The notes: a model not told the origin generated them from the sequence alone. DNA of 64,000 nt from Meandrina meandrites (GCA_963693305.1 OY855906.1:845501-909500); one strand, 5' to 3'. Shown: positions 36,399 to 47,569, numbered from the stretch's first letter. Made by a program: numbers and translations.

Positions 36399-38054
36399 AT
36401 GAGCGGGAATCTGGGAAGGACGCCTGGTAGAAAATTGCATTTGGCGAAAAACAAAATGGCTGCCAAAGATGATGAAATGCGATTTATGAACGGCAAAATG
36501 GAAGGACTGCAAGGACAAACAAGAATTCGAGTGCAAAACAAATTTGATCCTGGCCGTTTTTGCCGCATAAACAAAAATCTTTTGGTGTTGAAGCTCTATT
36601 ACTTTTTCACATTCAGCGGTAAAGCTTGCATCGAACCGTTCTTTCCAGTGTTCCTTCGCCACGTGGGAATGTCAGCACAACAGACAGGAGTAATCATCGG
36701 CTTGCAGCCAGTGGCACGTCTTCTTGGAGCACCAATATTCGGAACTTTGGCAGACAAGTATCGTAAACACAGAATTGTGATGTTAATAATGCTCATCGTC
36801 TCGACTACTTTGCGGTTTTCTCTCGTGTTTATTCGCCCCGACGAAGAATCAAGTTTGAGAAGAAATTTATGCGGCAACAGTTCATTCTGGAATACATCTG
36901 GGATGAAAAATTCCACTGGTCATATGTGGCCGTGTGGTAATACAAGGAACTGTTCATTGTTCGCTGTGGACAGAAATTGCGAAAATCATTCTGTTTTGAA
37001 TACGTCGGAAAATGCTGACAATGCAGAAAATGGAGGGAACAATAACAATACATTTGTATTTCTCATTATTCTTGTGTTTGTGTTTTCATTGTTTGACAAC
37101 TTCAACTCTCTCGCTGATGCAGCTACTGTAAAGTACTTGGCTGATATTGATAGAGGTGCCGAGTACGGCAAACAGAGGCTGTGGGGTGCAGTTGGTTGGG
37201 GAAGCATTGCGATTATTTCAGGGTTTACAATTGATCAGTCAGCTCATCATTCAAACCAGAGTCAGTTTTTCATAGCATTCTGTGGATTTCTTTTGTTTAG
37301 TATTCTAGCTATAATAACAGTGTTCAAGTTACCACTGGAATTTTTGGAGGGCAAATCTAAACCAAATATTTTCCAGAATGTATGCACCATTCTTTCAGAC
37401 TGTCGCATTGTGACATTTTTGATTGCAATTCTCGTGATGGGCATCTGCATGACAACAATTGGTGCATTCCTATTCTGGTTCCTCCAAGGCCTCAATGGAA
37501 GTCATTTACTTATGGGACTGTCCCTTTGTATGACATGTGTAGCAGAAGTGCCAATAATGTTTTACTCAGGAGGTTTAATCAAGTGGATTGGTCATCATGG
37601 TGTTTTATATCTTACACTTGTGTGTTATACTGTAAGGTATCTGTTGTACTCATTTATTCACAATGCTTGGTATGTGTTGGCCATTGAACCTCTTCATGGT
37701 GTGACATTTGGAGCAATGTGGGCTGCTACAACATCTTATGCAGGCGAAATTTCACCCGAGGGGCTACGTGCGACAATGATGGGACTGGTTACAGCAACAC
37801 ATTTTGGTCTTGGAAAACTTATTGCAGGATTAGGAGGAGGAGCTGTGTACAGTGAATATGGACCAAGAGTGCTGTTTAGAAGTCTCGCTGTAATAAGTAC
37901 AGTTACCTGTATATTTTTTGTTAGCTCACAAAAGTTGTTAAAGAAAAAGTCTCAAGTGAACTATTCCCAATTTCAGAGTGATTTTGAAGATATAAACAGT
38001 GCTTGGGATTTCGAGATGAAAGAGATAAGTTTGGACTCTGAAGATGATTTGTGA
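36399..38054 (+). CDS. MFSD6: MFSD6-like major facilitator transporter (single exon)
   Basis: A 551-residue protein in one uninterrupted reading frame. I start at the ATG of MSGNLGRTPG; the frame extends seven codons further only through a GTG. A charged cytosolic N-terminus (1-60) precedes about 12 membrane segments. Landmarks: the first helix LLVLKLYYFFTFSGKACIEP, motif A GTLADKYRKHR (115-125), and RLWGAVGWG (260-268), which I recall as typical of MFSD6. The loop at 150-218 has several NxS/T sites and four cysteines, so it is probably extracellular and glycosylated. The tail DSEDDL is acidic. MFSD6L is the alternative; the substrate is unknown. Possible poly(A) signals are at 38592 and 38907. 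Confidence 0.88.
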   Translation: MSGNLGRTPGRKLHLAKNKMAAKDDEMRFMNGKMEGLQGQTRIRVQNKFDPGRFCRINKNLLVLKLYYFFTFSGKACIEPFFPVFLRHVGMSAQQTGVIIGLQPVARLLGAPIFGTLADKYRKHRIVMLIMLIVSTTLRFSLVFIRPDEESSLRRNLCGNSSFWNTSGMKNSTGHMWPCGNTRNCSLFAVDRNCENHSVLNTSENADNAENGGNNNNTFVFLIILVFVFSLFDNFNSLADAATVKYLADIDRGAEYGKQRLWGAVGWGSIAIISGFTIDQSAHHSNQSQFFIAFCGFLLFSILAIITVFKLPLEFLEGKSKPNIFQNVCTILSDCRIVTFLIAILVMGICMTTIGAFLFWFLQGLNGSHLLMGLSLCMTCVAEVPIMFYSGGLIKWIGHHGVLYLTLVCYTVRYLLYSFIHNAWYVLAIEPLHGVTFGAMWAATTSYAGEISPEGLRATMMGLVTATHFGLGKLIAGLGGGAVYSEYGPRVLFRSLAVISTVTCIFFVSSQKLLKKKSQVNYSQFQSDFEDINSAWDFEMKEISLDSEDDL

Positions 38055-38308
38055 CTTGTGAGTCAACAATTTGCTTGGATACAACTTTGCTTGTTTATTT
38101 CATTTAAGCCCATATCCACAAACCAAGCAAATTCACAGTAACACATGCAGAACAATCACCCCAATTGCCCTAAAATAATGTGCATTACATGTAAGGTATG
38201 TTGCAATTGGGATTGTTTTGTTTCTGGTTACATGGTTTCTGCAAGGCTGTTCTTTGTGTTCCATTGTTAATGTTGTTGATTTTAGGAGTTGTCTTTTGAA
38301 GTCTTAGA

Positions 38309-38474
38309 GTGTGTTCCTTTGGGAATCAATGATCCAACACCACTCAGATCATAGTGCGTCAAAGGAGCAGATGAATCCTTGTCCTGAGTGGACTTCATCG
38401 GCTCCTTTGATGCGCCATGATCCGAGTGATCTTGGATCATTGATCCTGATCTGGATCATCTCAAAGGAACACAC
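38309..38474. mobile_element. 166-bp MITE with GTGTGTTCCTTT inverted termini
   Basis: GTGTGTTCCTTTG at the left is mirrored by CAAAGGAACACAC at the right; inner arms pair around GGATCATTGATCC and GTCAAAGGAGC / GCTCCTTTGATGC. It lies in or just after the 3' UTR of the MFSD6-like gene. Confidence 0.75.
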
Positions 38475-39774
38475 CCTTAGTTAAGAAAAATTCTTAATTA
38501 ATTGATCTATTAATTGCTTTATTAATTCGATTGATTGATTGATTGATTAGGAATCATTCTTAATTATTCTTAAACCTATATTTTTCAAGTGAATAAATGA
38601 ATTTCAACACTAAGCACAAAATTAATTTGTTATGCACATGTATGTTATTTACATACTGCATGAGACCTAAGTCAGCCTGGTGACAGCTGCTATTGCTCAA
38701 TGCATGTGACAAGGGATTTGACAAAACAAGAAAATTGTAAAAGTGAACTCCTACTTTTACAGACACCTTGGGACCACAATTTGGTGTCTAGAGAAAGTTA
38801 TCAATTTCTTGTAAATAGTTGTCATGGAATGATATTTAAAATAAGATGAAACGTTACAATTATTATTTAGTTCATTTTTTATTGGATTTTAACAAAGAGA
38901 TTGTTCAATAAAGCACTGGGGAAAACACAAATAGTTGTCAATTTTGATCGAAATCTTATACAAACTCTGCTGCAGTTTGTAACAACTTAATTTACAACCT
39001 GATTATGCGTTCTCGCTCATTGATTAAATAGCCCCGTGTTTAACTGGCAAGTGACTGAACCTTTTCTACCCCATTTCCACTGCCCAGTTTCACATTAAAA
39101 GTTTTAAAAAAATGCAGTCTTGTCCTTCAAAACATCTGAAGAGAAAAAAAAGGTTGATTTAAAATGGTGTTTGGATGACTTGAGAGAAAATATTATTTTA
39201 AATAGCTTTAGCTGTAATGTCAATTCTGCAGGAAATACTGGCAGCACATGCACTATTAATTGAGGACAGCCCTAATCAAGTCGTTCATGCTTGGTGGCTG
39301 CATCGTTATTGCAAAGGTCCTAGATTAAAATCCTATTGGAGCCTGAATTGTTTGCATCGTTTCTTCTGAGAAGATCTCTGTAATGCCAGTCACGTGTAAT
39401 GGGGAATCCTTAGCTCAAGTTATTTATTTTTCTGTGTATTCAATATTACCTAACACACGTCTGACACATGGCTTGCTTTAAACTAAAGCAACAAATTTTG
39501 TTATCATTTCCATTTTATATTAGAGGTAGGGGGAGAATGACACCTTCTGAAACAAGAACCCTTCAAGGACCAAGGTGAAGGTAGAAGAATCTTTGAAATG
39601 GAAAGAAATGAAATGAAAATTATCAAGCGATACGGAGTACATTTCCCCAGCAATATCGTACGACCCGCCACAACAGTAAGAGTCTTTACCACTGAGTTAC
39701 AGGAACCTTGCGAGGACTCAGTATTTCTTGGTTCAAAAGATGTAAAGATCTTCCATACTGCAGATACCGCCAGA
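38475..39774. other. Intergenic DNA, no gene seen
   Basis: Short frames only. AATAAA at 38907-38912 is a candidate end for MFSD6-like transcripts. Confidence 0.4.
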
Positions 39775-39956
39775 GGCAGATCCAGGGGAGGGGTGATGGG
39801 GGTTGCAACCCCCCCTTTGGGCAAAATTTTTTAGTTATTTTTTTTTTATTCTTCCTGAAAAATAATTGAATAAAATTGTTTTTTGCATTAAAGGTTACTA
39901 CAATAGTGTACAACCCCCCCTTTAAAAAATTCCTGGATCCGCCCCTGTACCGCTAA
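39775..39956. mobile_element. MITE with GGATCC-containing termini
   Basis: GGCAGATCCAGGGGAGGGG at the left and CTGGATCCGCCCCTG at the right are imperfect inverted copies, with a GGGGTTGCAACCCCCC hairpin inside. CAGGGGCGGATCCAG is an end I associate with hAT MITEs. A similar end (GTGGATCCAGGGGGG) occurs near 40335. Confidence 0.55.
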
Positions 39957-40100
39957 ACTTATTTTTGCGAGGATGTGTGGAAAAACATGATGACAGTATG
40001 AGTTAGGTCAAAATATGTCAATTTACCCATCAGGAGTCGACTCCTTCTTTTAGGTTAAGCGTGTCACTGACGGAATTTTTAAATGTCGCTTTCTTACCTG

Positions 40101-42381
40101 CTAAGTACACACTTTATCCAGGACTTCACCCATTGCGTCAGCAAGATGTTCAAATCGGTCTACCAACACATAGTGACGGTGTCCGGCCATGATTTTCAAT
40201 TCGTCTTCGTCCACTTGCCAAGTAACACCAATAGCTACGATTTTTACGTGGGCTGCATTCTGTACAAAACAATAGTCTAAAGTTCTTATCACAGTCTTTC
40301 AAACTGCACTTGGTACTCTTTGTAGTCAGAGCAGTTGTGGATCCAGGGGGGTCCCCCTTGAGTCGACCTTCTCGGTGAAAAAAGTGAGGCTCAAAGCCTC
40401 GAGCAGGAAAAGAAAACGTATACTAAGAAAAAAAAAGTTTGTAAAATGTTCAACGTACTGCATTTGTGCCACAAACAAGCGGAAAGATAGTGAAGTATGG
40501 CTTTCAGCGCGCACCATGAAACATAGAACTGGCACGAGCAGTTGAGTTACGTAATGATGGTGCGTGCGGCGAATAAAATAGTTTTTCTCGGAGCGTTTCC
40601 TAAAAGAAACAGAAAACACTTTCTCCGTGTTTCTATCGAGTTATAAAAACACTCGCAAAAGTGTGAGAGAACTCGCTCGAAAAAAGCTCTGAAAACACTC
40701 GCCTGTGGCTTGTGCTCATTGGAAGAGCATTTCTCCGTTCTCTCAAACTTCCGATCGTGTTTAAAAAAAAATGTTTTTTTAAATGTAAAAAACATCGTTC
40801 GGTATATGGGCTGCTTTGTACCTTTAAAGATTGCACAGGTGGGACGAGTCGGTACTTGCCACCGTATGTCGTTCCATCTGTCAAGACCACCAAGCAACGC
40901 GGAATGACGTGATAGTCACGTGCACCATTATCTTTCCTGTAAAACTTCTTAGCCGCCCACAGTGCTCTGTCAGTCAGAGTGGCGCCTGATGGATATGTCA
41001 TGTTGTCAAGCTTGACGTCTAGGGCTGCAGGATTGTAGAACTGTGTCTCATTAAATGAAAAATCCGGGTGAACTTTATGGTCATAGTGAAGGCACGCGAA
41101 GTGAGTCTCGTTTGCGGACACGTTAAAATAATGTGTGAATTCTTTAAGGAATGACTTCACGAGCTGGAAAGACTTGATTCCAACGCTTCCAGATGCGTCG
41201 ACGACAAACGCAATGTCCAGCGGTACCTTACATTCTGCAACACATAGAGAGATGTGCTAAGTCCATTAAATTTTAACTCTACACCTCTAGAACTTTCAGA
41301 CTGCTATATTTTTTAGAGAGATTTGGTTTTGTACTTAATTATAAACTCGCCCGAATGTTTTTTAAAGTTTTAATGTGGGGGATTTTCAAGATTGAGTCAA
41401 ATACAATCACAACAATTGACTGGAAAGCTAAAAGTCAATTTTTGCTGACAGCCAAACAACTCATTGGCGTCTTGGAAAGTAAAGTATTTTGAAGTCAGTA
41501 CCGCATATCATGATCAGGCGTGTATGATTTAGGTTGTGAAAAAGTAACAACGCAGAAATATGACTCTTGCTTTCGTTGCACTTGGTTCATGAATCATTGG
41601 TAAAGCAGCCACTGAAAAAGCCACGTATGCATTATTTCATTTGTGCTTTAACGTCACGAATAAATTTTCTTGCGCTCGAGTAAAATTTGCTTTTTGTACT
41701 TTCTTAGACCGTATGGGCCGCACGCTACTTGTAGAAGGCAAATGAGGTGCGCAGCTGTCTGCTTGATAAAATGCAAAGAGAACTCATCACCATCCCTTTG
41801 CGATGCATCTGTTTTCGTCGTTTTTTTTAATGAAAATTGCACTTACTTATAGTTATTTTAGCTTTAGTAGGTTTTGCTGTGGTTGCTGCAGTTGTTGGTC
41901 CAGTTTTGGTTGGTCCAGCTGTGGTTGCTGCAGTTGTTGGTCCAGGTGTAGTTGGTTTAGCTGTGGTTGGTCCAGCTGTGGTTGGTTCAGCTGTGGTTGG
42001 TTCAGCTGTGATTGGTCCAGCTGTGGTTGGTCCAGCTGTAGTTGGTTTAGCTGTGGTTGGTTTAGCTGTTGTTGGTTTAGCTGTTGTTGGTCCAGCTGTA
42101 GTTAGTTTAGCTGTGGTTGGTTTAGCTGTTGTTGGTTTAGCTGTGGTTGGTCCAGCTGTAGTTGGTTTAGCTGTGGTTGGCTTAGCTGTTGTTGGTTTAG
42201 CTGTGGTTGGTCCAGCTGTAGTTGGTTTAGCTGTGGTTGGTCCAGCTGTGGTTGGTCCAGCTGTGGTTGGTCCAGCTGTGGTTGGTTTAGCTGTGGTTGG
42301 TCCAGCTGTAGTTGGTTTTGCTGTGGTTGGTCCAGCTACGATTTGTTTATATTTAACTGGTTTTACTGTGGTTACCTGAGG

Positions 42382-42435
<54 letters not shown>

Positions 42436-45400
42436 GTAGTAATAATAATAATAATAATAATAATAATTAACATTTATATCGCGCAAATTTCATGTGAATA
42501 TGATCAAATGCACGTTACAAACAAATATGAAACAAATTAAACATGACATTTTAAGAATCCCAACTGGCAGGAGGCTGACCAGTTGGCTATTAACAAAGCG
42601 TGGTGAAGTTGAGTTCTGGGCTACAGACAACAAATCCAGCTAGTGGTAGGGAGGAGGATTTGAACCCGGGACCTTCGGGTTGCAGCGCCCTAACCACTAG
42701 GGCACGCCGCCTCCTTAATGGAGCATTATCAGACGATAAATTGGTAACAAAATAGATCATCTAACACAGCAAACGTTTAAAGAAGCGAGAGAACACGCAC
42801 AAATAACCCTTCGATCAAACTAAAATCACAACCTTAAAGTTTAAACTTCTCGCCTCTCGAATCACATGCTGTGAATTCAATATGATTGAATTGAAGATCA
42901 AAGCTATGTGGCGATATTTCAAGTCATTTTCTCCATGATAAAACCATATTTAAAGAAACCTTAGTGGGAAATTGCGTTACACTTGGGCAAGACACTTTAC
43001 TTTCACCGTGCCTCTCTCCACCCAGGTGAATAAATGGGTACCGGCGAATTTACTGATGGGCCACTAGGAACGTAGAATTTATACCTTGCCTACTTATATT
43101 TAAAGTTTTGTTATTACACAAAACCATATCAGTATTTTTGTAACGAAATTTTCATAATGAAACCGAAAAACCCTAACGTACAGGGAAACAAAGCCTTTTT
43201 TGGTAAATCACGGCTGTTTGGTTTATTGCTCAGTCAGAAATTTCATAAGTTTAATTGGTTTTGGTCGATATTACTAGTCGAAATATATCGGCCAAAACCA
43301 ATTAAACTTTCCCAAAATCAAGTGCCGTCGTACTAGACGTGCATTTTTAAATAACTGAAGTGAGTTCTAGTGCAGCATCTCCATGCTACGTCAGACCCGG
43401 AAAAAATTGTACCATAGTCTTTGTCACATCGTATGGCCCTCTGCATTTAAACGTGTGGTATAAATAGACTAGAACTATTTCATCTAGGCAGTCACGAATC
43501 ATAGCTAAACAATATTTATGCTGCTTTTGGACACTTACTTCGTACACGAAGTTCGTCCAGATTTTTCCAGTGCATATTCTGTTTGAACCAGTCTTATTAC
43601 ACTTCTTGTATACTCCGTCTATGCAACTCTTTTTCTTCTTGGGGAATGTAAAGATCTTGTCCGCCCAGCATTCCCCGTAATACTGAATGCCAAAGTATCC
43701 AAAGCCCATCTCTTTTGCCTTGCTTGCACAACTACAGAGCAACCTTAAAAATGAGACAAACGAAAATTAACATTTATGCGCACAAACTTGTGTAACTTGT
43801 AGGGGCCAGAGCGTGAACTCGTCAATGATAAGTCTCTCTTAAAAAATATAATTATACTAATAAAACTCCAATCTTAAAGCTACCTAGGGGGCCTTGGCAA
43901 CAGGGTCTTGCAATTGGGTCGTGCATGGTTGGAGCGCATAATTGAGGTTATAATTGCCCAGCGAAACCAGAAACCAAATGGGAAAAACCGTAGACCACAT
44001 CGATTACGGTTATCGCATGCAACACGCTTACGCCATGACAAAAACACGAAGCGCGTCGTGTAAATCAACCTATGCGTGCGCGTGTGGTCCTAAGGTCATG
44101 TCGTTGGCTTGTTGCATGCGAGAAAGTCGTACCGTGTAAATCGGCACCTAGTCATCGTTCTCCGGCTGAAGAAGTACTCGTAAGAATTTCGGATTCTTGT
44201 CAACCAATCAAAAGCAAGTGTGAACACTCATGAATGATCCGTCAGCTCCTAGCAACTTCGCAGATGAAAACTTCATTAAGTCGTTGTCAGAGTCGAAATA
44301 GTACTTTTCCTCTTAAAAAGGTAACTGAAGTTTACAATATAGCTCTAATTATTAACACACTGTTAAAAAAGTATAGTGATTTTCAACTGATAGGTGGAAT
44401 GCATATGGCAACTTGCAAAATGTGGAATAAATGAAAAAGCGGTCTCGAGTCGTTCGTGACTAGAATGAATACTCCAAAATCAGAAAACCGCTGGGAGAGT
44501 GGAACCCATTTTTGCATATTGTGCTATCCTCATCAAAAAATGATAGCTAACCAAAGCAAGCAAACCAGAGTGGAGCTAACCGCGAGCAAACGAGAGTGAA
44601 TCGCAAGCAAACTGGAGAGGTACTAACCGCAAGCACACAGAAGTGCTTGGTTTCCAGTCTCCTAGCAGATTCCTGATTTAGGAGTATCCATTCTAGTCAC
44701 TACCAGGGCGCCTTGTCACTGCTGTCTCAAGTCAAATCTCGGAAAAAAGAACTTTCCGAGCCTCCAACGGGAGCCGAACCCATGGCCTTCCCAGATACCG
44801 GTTGCACGCTCTAACAACTAAGCTATAGGGGACTCATGGTGAGCGAGGTCATACACTGGGTTGTTATGTGGCAAATGTACTGCTAACCGCAGGCTTAATT
44901 TATCGAAATGATAAACGTGAGACCGCTTTTGACTTGAGACCACTTTTCATTTATTTCACATTATCCAATTCGCCGTTCCACTTTTCATTTATTCACGTAT
45001 ATCATTTTTTACATATTGAGCCTTGCAGTATAGCAGGACATGTGTCACACATAAGAACCCAGTACACTCTTTTTTTTATATAAGAACGTCTAATTTTGGG
45101 GCCGAGGCTGAGCGTTCTTATTTTTTTCACGATTTGAGGCTAAAAATGTTCTTAAAACGTTCTTAGGTTCCATACCATAGTATTTCATTAAATCAATACG
45201 GACGAAACCAGAAAACGTATCAAACAGCATTGTTCACCGAATGTGGTGTATGAAGTTGCTCTTGACATGCTTGCGCGGCCTGCTCCCTGTGATTTGGTGC
45301 CGCGGACAAATTTCTTTTAAAAGCACTGCGGTTGGACCACAGTAGTTTTGCATTTATTTATACTGCTCATTTTACAAAAAATTAAAACAAATGGGCAAAA

Positions 45401-46560
45401 TAAAGTCGTTCTTCGACTCTCAGCCTGGGGTATGTTCTTAGCATGTTCTTAAAATTTGGGCAAATCTCAGCCTCAACGTTCTTATAAAAAAGGTTCTTAT
45501 AAAAAAAGAGTGTATATAACCTCACTCACCACCCTTCTCCCACAGTTCAGTAGTTAGAGCGTTCAACCGGTACCTGGAAGGTCATGGGTTCGACTTCCGT
45601 TGGGACTCGGGAAATTCTTTTTCAGCGATTTTACTCGAGACCGCTTTTCTTGTTCATATATTTTTATTTTCAATTGTTGAAGATATAGATATTTAACTAA
45701 AGACAAATAAAACTCACAACAGCTATTACCTTGAAAGTTCATCCGTATAGTTTTTCCAGAAGATGTTGCCACGTTCATTCATGATAAGACGCGTAAGACT
45801 TCTCTGATGTCGAAAATCCTTGTAACAGCCTACAGCTTTGTAAGTGGTAGAACAACTTTCACCAAATGCTAAATGAAATGTAGAAGTACTGTTAGTATTC
45901 CGCCTTTTCCTTCAGGTCCTTGTCCCAAGTCAAGGAGGAGCAAGTTTAAGGTATGTGAACAAAAGGTTAGAACTCCTTTCAGATAAAATTCAAATGCTAC
46001 AGAAACCTATACTGTATAATCGAATTCAGTTTGGCGTAAGGTAGAAGGAGTTTACACAAGCGCTTAAACATTGCTAGCTGTCTCGGTTGTTAAAAATCAC
46101 CTGTTTCTATATTAGGTTCGGGTGGAGAAGGAAAGGGGCAAATATATACTTCATACTTCAGAGTTGAAAGGGGTGGTTTTTTATTTCAAACAACCCTTTG
46201 TAAAAAATCAACACAGATGAGCAATTGAAAGGATATTTTACAACTAGTAAACCATAAGCTTCTCAAGTAAAAAACAACAACCCCTAAACAAACATTTCAA
46301 CCTGGTCTGTGGCAATGTCACTTGACTATCATGATGGTCTTATTTTCCAGGGAAGAGTAAACAAATATTGGTGACTTTGGATTTGTTTAGCCCGGTTTAA
46401 AAGCCGCAAGAATAAGGAGCAATATCTTTCTCGCATCGTACAGCAGTAAAAAAGTATTTTCATATTGCCAAATTATTAGGTAAATTGCTAATTACTTACC
46501 CTCATCATATGTAACAAATATGAACACGAAAGCGAAAGTCCAGACAGGAATTACATTCAT
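40101..46560 (-). CDS. Secreted protein: Cys-rich GECW domain, mucin-like linker, vWA domain
   Basis: Six-exon model of 501 residues: 46560-46500, 45868-45730, 43743-43539, 42375-41847, 41234-40822, 40259-40101 (stop TAG). All junctions are GT/AG and in frame (phases 1, 2, 0, 1, 0). Exon 1 is a signal peptide (MNVIPVWTFAFVFIFVTYDE). Exons 2-3 (about 21-135) form a Cys-rich domain with GCYKDFRHQRSL, CSCASKAKEMGFGYFGIQ, YYGECW and TNFVYE. Exon 4 (about 136-311) is a Thr/Pro/Ala/Lys repeat linker, a likely O-glycosylated stalk. Exons 5-6 hold a vWA domain with intact metal site: VVDASGSVG, SGATLT and VLTDGTTYGG, closing with VKIVAIGV and ending DKVCT. I recall the GECW module from cnidarian secreted proteins but cannot name the family. 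Probably extracellular and adhesive or mucus-related; this is inference. Confidence 0.82.
40590..40765. repeat. Repeat copy in vWA-gene intron 5
   Basis: AAAAGCTCTGAAAACACTCG, TTCTCTCAAACTTCCGATCG and TGTTT match 47300-47460 (AAAAGCTCTGAGAATACTCG, CTCCCAAACTTTTAATCGTG). Family unknown. Confidence 0.5.
41880..42345 (-). repeat. Coding minisatellite, 15-bp unit, in the mucin-like exon
   Basis: About 30 units of GGTCCAGCTGTGGTT-type sequence (plus strand), each coding on the minus strand for TTA(G/K/E)P. Units alternate between AGP and AKP, giving higher-order blocks that suggest unequal exchange. The reverse frames are shadows. Confidence 0.9.
42379..42714 (-). mobile_element. tRNA-derived SINE with ATT tail, full length
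   Basis: Read on the minus strand: a tRNA-like head GGAGGCGGCGTGCCCTAGTG with B-box GGTCCCGGGTTCAAATCC, a body with CACTAGCTGGATTTGTT, then GCGCGATATAAATGTTAATT and about 30 ATT units. The tail runs to within a few bases of the exon 4 acceptor of the vWA gene. The copy at 61282-61494 shares the head, the CTAGCTGGATTTGTT block and the tail. Confidence 0.85.
42970..43080. mobile_element. SINE body fragment
   Basis: ACACTTTACTTTCACCGTGC, CCACCCAGGTGAATAAATGG, GTACCGGCGAA and GATGGGCCACTAGGA resemble a SINE body I recall from corals. The last motif recurs at 54690-54705 and, inverted, near 62067. No head present. Confidence 0.5.
43248..43308. repeat. Hairpin inverted repeat in vWA-gene intron 3
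   Basis: AGTTTAATTGGTTTTGG and CCAAAACCAATTAAACT are exact inverted copies around a 27-base spacer. Confidence 0.75.
44755..44870 (-). mobile_element. tRNA-like SINE, inverse copy
   Basis: The reverse complement reads TAGTTGTTAGAGCGTGCAAC, CGGTATCTGGGAAGGCCATG and GGTTCGGCTCCCGTTGG, matching the plus-strand copies at 45516-45625 and 53548-53690. The GTTAGAGCG / GGGTTCGACTCC box pair shows tRNA ancestry. An intact cloverleaf is not evident. Confidence 0.65.
45020..45625 (+). mobile_element. tRNA-like SINE interrupted by a MITE
   Basis: GTGTCACACATAAGAACCCAG (45042-45062) and TATAACCTCACTCACCACCC onward (45514-45625, with GGTCATGGGTTCGACTTCCG) join into the same order seen unbroken at 53548-53690. 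The gap is exactly the element at 45063-45515. Confidence 0.7.
45063..45515. mobile_element. 453-bp MITE with TACACTCTTTTTTT inverted termini and TA target site
   Basis: TACACTCTTTTTTTTATA with AAGAACG at the left is mirrored at the right (CGTTCTTATAAAAAA, GAGTGTA). TA at both edges fits a TA target-site duplication of Tc1/mariner type. Inner GTTCTTA motifs repeat. Confidence 0.75.
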
Positions 46561-47299
46561 GTTTATCGGTTATTTCCTAAAAGCACAGATTTCCAGCAGT
46601 TTTTGCTCTTTATCACTGATGAATTAAATGCGAAGAAACACACTTAGTGAACCTTCCATTAAGTGCAAGTTTTTAAAAACAATGCCTTGACTCGTCACTA
46701 AGAGACCTAAAGTGCTTTCTAAAATTTTTCTTATTGATGTAAGCCGTGCTACGCTTATGGACGACGACCGCTTGCGTGGGGAAGCCATTGAGCGACTTTT
46801 GTTTTTAATTTTAGATGCGAGTTAAGACGCATTGAAAATACATTGTCCTATATGTCGTGTTAAATTGCTTGCAGCGTAATGATCAGTACTTTCTTGGTAA
46901 TAAACTCAGCCAAATCAACTTGTACTTAGTATTTTAGATTTGGTGCATTTTATTCATCTCTGCTATAGTGTGCTCAGAAAGAACCGTGTATAAGAAAGCG
47001 CTCGCAACTGAAAGCCGCTCTTCTAGACTCGTTAGTAGCTACTCAGCGTGTTCTACTGGAATTGCACGAATATGATTGGTTCTTCCACTGTTTTCCATTT
47101 ACTGAATAAAACACAACCGCACACTCAATGCTCTTAAAAGGATATTTTTTGGCCAAAAAAATACATCAAATTGCATAAAACTCGGGCTTCTAGTGTAATT
47201 GTTAAATAAAAACACAAGCCTAGCAGCTGTTGACGTGCAATAGTGGCGCGGGTAATTAAAAATTTTCATTTTGATTATCGGCGAAATGAACGAGTGATT
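46561..47299. other. Upstream region of the GECW-vWA gene, no gene seen
   Basis: Expected to hold the promoter of the minus-strand gene starting at 46560. I see no assignable element. Confidence 0.35.
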
Positions 47300-47460
47300 T
47301 TGTTTTATCAGTTTCTCTCAGAGTTTCTTTTAAAGAAATTAAATGGAATTACATTTCGTAAAAGTCTGGGCTAACTCGGAAAAGCTCTGAGAATACTCGC
47401 TTGCAGCTCGGTTCCCGTAGCATTTTTCATTCTCCCAAACTTTTAATCGTGTTTCTCTTT
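47300..47460. repeat. Repeat copy related to 40590-40765
   Basis: Shares AAAAGCTCTGAGAATACTCG and the ATCGTGTTT end with the intron copy in the vWA gene; adjacent to the palindrome at 47461. Confidence 0.5.
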
Positions 47461-47569
47461 AACAATTAGACTGCTGTGCGGCTGTTTTCTATGAGCGAAT
47501 AGTGAAAGAGGCGAAGCCGAGTTGAGTATTCGCTCATAGAAAACAACGGCGAGTAGTCTAATTGTGTTT
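47461..47569. mobile_element. Palindromic MITE with ACAATTAGACT ends
   Basis: ACAATTAGACTGCTG and TGTTTTCTATGAGCGAATA at the left are mirrored by TATTCGCTCATAGAAAACA and AGTAGTCTAATTGT at the right, around GAGGCGAAGCCGAG. Confidence 0.75.

Noticed and set aside
41837..42379. Plus-strand 180-codon Val/Gly-rich frame
   Set aside because: Opposite-strand shadow of the Thr/Pro repeat exon; the minus-strand reading joins signal peptide, GECW and vWA exons in frame.
42376..42486. In-frame poly-Tyr extension at the N-terminal side of the mucin-like frame
   Set aside because: It is the SINE ATT tail read through; the CCTCAG acceptor at 42376 and the in-phase upstream exons show the coding part starts at 42375.
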